This document shows positions 10,343 to 13,277 of a stretch of 13,277 bases of DNA, in pieces. The stretch is from Planctomycetota bacterium. Lineage in GTDB: Bacteria > Planctomycetota > MHYJ01 > WSZJ01 > JACPWG01. Where the stretch lies: assembly GCA_016220045.1 (NCBI GenBank), contig JACRIP010000098.1, positions 1-13,277 on the forward strand, given 5' to 3'. Position numbers and translations under genes: made by a program. Position 1 is the first letter of the stretch. Each line of letters starts with the position of its first letter. The notes beneath the pieces are model-generated. The model saw nothing but the letters and a program-made list of their open reading frames with translations, made no database searches and had not been told where the DNA came from.

Positions 10343-10480
10343 CTTGGACTCGCGGGACTTTGGACTCGTTAGACTTTAGACTTTGGACTCGTGGGACTTT
10401 GGACTCGTGGGACTTTGGACTCGTGGGACTTTGGACTCGTGGGACCTTGGACTCTTGGGACTTTAGACTATGGACTCGTG
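10343..10480 (+). repeat. Right tandem array of a 16-bp unit, TTTGGACTCGTGGGAC
   Basis: Four identical units stand head to tail at 10382-10397, 10398-10413, 10414-10429 and 10430-10445. A fifth with two changes is at 10446-10461. Two earlier diverged units are at 10343-10358 and 10359-10374, with a 7-bp partial unit (10375-10381) between them and the perfect block. A decayed tail reaches 10480, five bases from the binding-protein stop codon. There are no spacers, so this is a tandem repeat and not a CRISPR. Confidence 0.9.
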
Positions 10481-10485
10481 CGTGG

Positions 10486-12063
10486 CTACTCCAACGTCAC
10501 GCCCGCCAGCCGCACCAGGCCGATCGGGTGCGGTTTGTAGCCCTTGACCGATTTCGCCGTGGCCGCGAATTCCGGCAGGTACGCGAGCGGCAGGATCGGC
10601 GTGTCCTCGCGCAGGATCTGCTGCGCGCGCTGGTAGAGCGCCAGCCGCTTCTCGGCGTCGAGCTGCCCCTGGGCCTGCAGGATCAGCTTGTGCACTTCCG
10701 GGTTGTTGTAGAACGAAATGTTGAGCGCGCTGCCGAGTACGGCGTTGTCCGGATCGAGTAGCGGATACAGGAAATTGTCCGGATCGCCGTTGTCCGTGAT
10801 CCACCCCATGATCGCCAGCTCGTGCTCGCCGTGGCGCAGCGCGTCCAGGTAGGCCTGCCACTCGGGGGAGTGGATGGTCACCTCGATCCCCACCTCCTTC
10901 AGGTCCGCCTGCAGGATCTGCGCCACCTTCTTCGGCTCCGGCATGTAGGGCCGCGGATTCGGCATCGCCCAGAGCTTCAGCTTGAGCCCGCTCTCCTTGC
11001 CCGCCTGCTTCAGGTAGTCGCGGGCCATGCTCGGGTTATACTCGTAGTCCGCGACCTCCTTGGCGTAGCCCCAGACCGTCGGCGGCAGCGGATTCGGGCC
11101 GAAGGTGCCGACCCCGCGCAGCGCCAGCTTGCGGATCTTGTCCCGGTCCACCGCGTGCGCCACCGCCTTGCGGACCAGCGGATCGTTGAAGGGCTCCCGC
11201 GTCGTATTCATCGCCAGATACGCGAAGTTCATCCCCGGCACCGAGAGCAGGGAGAGCTTGGGGTCGGACGCCAGCGTCTCCAGGTCGGCGAGGTTGATGC
11301 CGTCCATGATGTGGAGCTGCCCGTCGCGCAGGAGCTGAAAGCGCACCGAGTTCTCCGCGATCTTGCGGAAGACCACCCGGTCGAGCTTGGGCTTGCCGCC
11401 CCACCAGTCGGCGTTCGCCGCCAGCACGATCTTCTCATCGCGGTCCCAGCGCTCGAACTTGAATGGTCCGGTACCCACCGGATGGAAGGGGAAGTCCTCC
11501 CCGGCGGACGCGAGCGCCGTCGGGCTGACGATGTAGGCGGAGAACATCGCAAGGTTCGCGAGGAAGACCGCCGAGGGGGTCTTGAGCTGGAAGACGACCG
11601 TTGCGGCATCGGCGGCGACGCACTCGGCGATCCCCGTGTACATCGAGCCGTAGGGGAACTTGGCGTCGTACCGGTGAGGGTGCTTCTCGTCGAGGATGCG
11701 GGCGAAGTTGAACGCCACGGCGGCGGCGTCGCAGGGTGTGCCGTCGTGGAAGCGGACGCCGGGGCGCAGCGAGAACTCCCAGCGCGTGCCCTGCGCGTCG
11801 ACCTTCCACGCGGTGGCAAGGCACGGGACGATCGCGGGGCCGTCCTCGGCGTAGGTGACCAGGCCCTCGTAGATCTGGTTGCAGACCTTGACCGACTCGC
11901 CGTCGTCGATGTCGTGCGGGTCAAGGTTGGCGGAATCCGCGCCGCGGCCGTAGAGCAGGGTCTTCGCCCCATCGCCCTCGGCGCGGGCGGCGGGCAGGGT
12001 GGCGGCGACCGCCGCGAGCAGCCCGGCGAGGGCGAGCACGGCGGCGAGGAGGCGCGTTTTCAT
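10486..12063 (-). CDS. Periplasmic solute-binding protein, family 5 (peptide/nickel ABC importer type)
   Basis: This 525-residue protein would capture a peptide, metal chelate or similar ligand for an ABC importer. An N-terminal signal peptide (MKTRLLAAVL then a hydrophobic core) ends at a probable ARA cleavage site near residue 28. No lipobox cysteine follows, so it is likely soluble in the periplasm. Family landmarks are IYEGLVTY (64-71), GVRFHDGTPCDA (102-113), GTGPFKF (197-203), the NTTREPFNDPLVRKAV segment, and the C-terminal ILPLAYLPEFAATAKSVKGY. Length is normal for DppA/OppA relatives. I start at the ATG at 12061-12063, since 49 further upstream codons in frame lack signal-peptide character and overlap the preceding gene. 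A GGAG lies 10 bases upstream. No permease or importer ATPase adjoins it; the neighbour downstream is an exporter. The ligand cannot be assigned. Confidence 0.93.
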   Translation of the reverse strand: MKTRLLAAVLALAGLLAAVAATLPAARAEGDGAKTLLYGRGADSANLDPHDIDDGESVKVCNQIYEGLVTYAEDGPAIVPCLATAWKVDAQGTRWEFSLRPGVRFHDGTPCDAAAVAFNFARILDEKHPHRYDAKFPYGSMYTGIAECVAADAATVVFQLKTPSAVFLANLAMFSAYIVSPTALASAGEDFPFHPVGTGPFKFERWDRDEKIVLAANADWWGGKPKLDRVVFRKIAENSVRFQLLRDGQLHIMDGINLADLETLASDPKLSLLSVPGMNFAYLAMNTTREPFNDPLVRKAVAHAVDRDKIRKLALRGVGTFGPNPLPPTVWGYAKEVADYEYNPSMARDYLKQAGKESGLKLKLWAMPNPRPYMPEPKKVAQILQADLKEVGIEVTIHSPEWQAYLDALRHGEHELAIMGWITDNGDPDNFLYPLLDPDNAVLGSALNISFYNNPEVHKLILQAQGQLDAEKRLALYQRAQQILREDTPILPLAYLPEFAATAKSVKGYKPHPIGLVRLAGVTLE

Positions 12064-12073
12064 GGTCGAGAAG

Positions 12074-12077
12074 CTCC
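12074..12077 (-). promoter_or_regulatory. Probable ribosome binding site of the solute-binding protein
   Basis: GGAG on the minus strand lies 10 bases before the ATG. The spacing is slightly long, but it is the best purine stretch in the 52-bp gap, and it favours the start just before the signal peptide. Confidence 0.5.
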
Positions 12078-12115
12078 GCTCTGGGGATGAGATCGAACGC
12101 CGGTGCCCCCGGCGG

Positions 12116-13277
12116 CTATTCCGTGGCGCGCAGGAAGGCCCGACGCTCGGCGTTCCAGCGCAGGCTCGGCTCCGTCCGGATCCACCAATCGGCGCTGGTC
12201 CGGGACGCATCGCGCCCGTCGAGGCGCGCGTCGGACCACGGGCCCTCCGGGACCAGTCCGGTCAGGAGGGCGCCGGCGCCGGGCAGTTCCGGGAAGCCGG
12301 CTACGAGTCGGGGAATCACCTGGGCACGGTAGAGCTCCGCGAAGGCGCCGTCGCGGCGTTCGGCCAGGCCGACGAGCGCGCGCAGGCCGACGGGACGGGC
12401 GGGGTCGTCGAGGGCGCGCGCGAGGTGGGGCGCGGCCAGCTCGGCCGGCGCCCCGAGCAGCAGCTCGAGCAGGCGATAGCGGTCGGACTCCGCGGCGCCC
12501 GTCATGCCGGCGGCGACCTCCTCGGCGGCGTCGGGAATCCCCTGCCGGAGGAGGCCGGCGCCGCTGAACCAGCGGACGCGCGGCTCCCGGTCGGTCGAGC
12601 CTTCGCGGAGCGCGCGCAGGGCCTCCGCGTCCTTCCCCGCAACGAGGGTGGCGATGGCCGCGGCGGCGGCGACGCGCGTGCGCGCCTCGCGTGACGAGCG
12701 CAGCCGCTGGATCAGCATCGGCCCGCAGCCCGACGGACGGCGCTCGGCGAGGAGGGAAAGGGCGAGGCCGCGCACGCGCCCGTCTTCGTCTTCCAGGGCC
12801 TCGGCGACGTGCGGCAGCCAGTCGCCCGGCGCGGTGGCGGCCACCAGGGCGGCGAGGGCGCGGCGGCGCAGGTCGGCGTCGGGATCGCGCAGGAGGGCGG
12901 GAAAGTTCTCGACGCCGCGACGATCGCCGCGCGCCAGCAGCGCCACGGCCGCGCGCCGGCGCACGGCCGGATGGGGATCGCGTTCGTAGACGCGCTCGAT
13001 GACCGCGACGGCCGCGGCCACGTCCGCGTCCGGCCGCTCCGGGAAAGACCCGAGCACCAGGACGGCGCAGGCGCGGACCGCCGGCTGCGGCGCGGAGGTA
13101 TTCTGCTGGAGCAGCGGCAGCACGGCAGCGGGCTCGAGTTCCCGGAGCGCGTCGATGCCCAGGCGGCAGCGTTCGGGATCGGTCTCGACCGCGATGGCTG
13201 CCGCCAGCGGGCGCCCGGCGCGCCGGGCGAAGTCGCGGTCGTTCCGGAGGCGACTCACCAGTTCGCGCAGGTCCGCG
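12116..13277 (-). CDS. HEAT-repeat protein, 5' end beyond the window
   Basis: The visible 386 residues are a run of paired helices typical of HEAT or PBS-lyase-like repeats. Recurring segments include DPHPAVRRRAAVALL, DPDADLRRRALAALV, DEDGRVRGLALSLL and DREPRVRWFSGAGLL, each followed by a short break and a second helix. Such superhelices usually bind other proteins; no catalytic motif is seen. A GTG at 13256-13258 could start the protein, but it has no ribosome site and the frame stays open to the window edge reading ADLREL. I therefore treat it as partial, with that GTG an internal valine. The C-terminal 60 residues leave the repeat pattern and end with a Trp/Arg-rich stretch (SADWWIRTEPSLRW). 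It lies 52 bp upstream of the solute-binding protein in the same direction and may be co-transcribed with it. The partner is unknown. Confidence 0.82.
   Translation of the reverse strand, partial: ADLRELVSRLRNDRDFARRAGRPLAAAIAVETDPERCRLGIDALRELEPAAVLPLLQQNTSAPQPAVRACAVLVLGSFPERPDADVAAAVAVIERVYERDPHPAVRRRAAVALLARGDRRGVENFPALLRDPDADLRRRALAALVAATAPGDWLPHVAEALEDEDGRVRGLALSLLAERRPSGCGPMLIQRLRSSREARTRVAAAAAIATLVAGKDAEALRALREGSTDREPRVRWFSGAGLLRQGIPDAAEEVAAGMTGAAESDRYRLLELLLGAPAELAAPHLARALDDPARPVGLRALVGLAERRDGAFAELYRAQVIPRLVAGFPELPGAGALLTGLVPEGPWSDARLDGRDASRTSADWWIRTEPSLRWNAERRAFLRATE

Larger units (their letters stand above)
10102..10485. other. 384-bp repeat-filled spacer between binding protein and exporter
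   Basis: No gene is supported. It contains a left degenerate array (10119-10220), a unique-looking centre (10221-10342) with stuttering words such as GATTCGCCG and TTGCGTCTGCGG, and a right, nearly perfect 16-bp array (10343-10480). Any exporter promoter must lie in or upstream of this repeat-rich DNA; I see no clear -10/-35 pair. Confidence 0.8.

Noticed and set aside
10343..10480. Possible CRISPR array
   Set aside because: The 16-bp units are directly adjacent with no unique spacers, and no cas gene is in the window. It is a tandem repeat.
12098..12114. Hairpin CGCCGG/CCGGCG just after the HEAT-protein stop, as a terminator
   Set aside because: The stem is only 6 bp and no T-tract follows on the minus strand. 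In DNA this GC-rich such stems are common.
12064..12210. A 49-codon N-terminal extension of the solute-binding protein
   Set aside because: It would place Arg/Ser/Pro-rich residues before a textbook signal peptide and overlap the preceding gene's end. The ATG at 12063 is a better start.

Overview
The window is about 13.3 kb of very GC-rich bacterial chromosome with long genes. It carries no RNA gene, CRISPR array or intact transposase that I can see. The MsbA-like exporter and the secreted, Sec-type proteins point to a diderm bacterium. A HEAT-extended M1 aminopeptidase, a large CHASE/PAS hybrid kinase, a GxxExxY nuclease-fold protein and stuttering short-period intergenic repeats would suit Planctomycetota, another PVC-like lineage, or a former deltaproteobacterial lineage. 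That placement is inference from style, not from a marker gene.

Layout, left to right. (1) 93-416, minus: a C-terminally shortened GxxExxY protein, preceded by a short CACAGAG/GAC repeat. (2) 503-3211, minus: an exported M1 zinc aminopeptidase with a HEAT-repeat region and a charged coiled-coil tail. (3) 3212-3336: a divergent promoter region with a perfect minus-strand TATAAT. (4) 3337-7287, plus: a 1316-residue membrane hybrid histidine kinase (7 TM - CHASE - TM - PAS - HisKA - HATPase - REC - HPt), overlapping by 23 bp (5) 7265-7930, plus: a response regulator whose output region is a small four-cysteine module instead of a DNA-binding domain. (6) 7931-8301: a convergent spacer with tandem heptamers and a 105-bp MITE-like element. 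(7) 8302-10101, minus: an MsbA-type ABC exporter. (8) 10102-10485: a spacer made mostly of two inverted arrays of a 16-bp repeat. (9) 10486-12063, minus: a periplasmic family-5 (peptide/nickel type) solute-binding protein. (10) 12116-13277, minus: a HEAT-repeat protein running off the right edge.

How the genes work together. The kinase and regulator have every site needed for a four-step phosphorelay: H765 to D1094 to H1250 in the kinase, then D52 in the regulator. They are almost certainly co-translated. The HEAT protein, binding protein and exporter lie in the same direction and may share transcription, but the repeat arrays separate the last two and no importer permease is visible. The aminopeptidase and binding protein would suit peptide scavenging, though nothing in the sequence ties them directly.

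The least ordinary content is between the genes. There are several unrelated short-period repeat families, a TA-flanked element with 20-bp inverted ends, and an inverted pair of repeat arrays that reaches to within a few bases of the exporter's ribosome binding site and of the binding-protein stop codon. I see no convincing wholly new multi-gene system. The repeats, the Cys4 response regulator and the possibly disrupted GxxExxY gene are the best leads.
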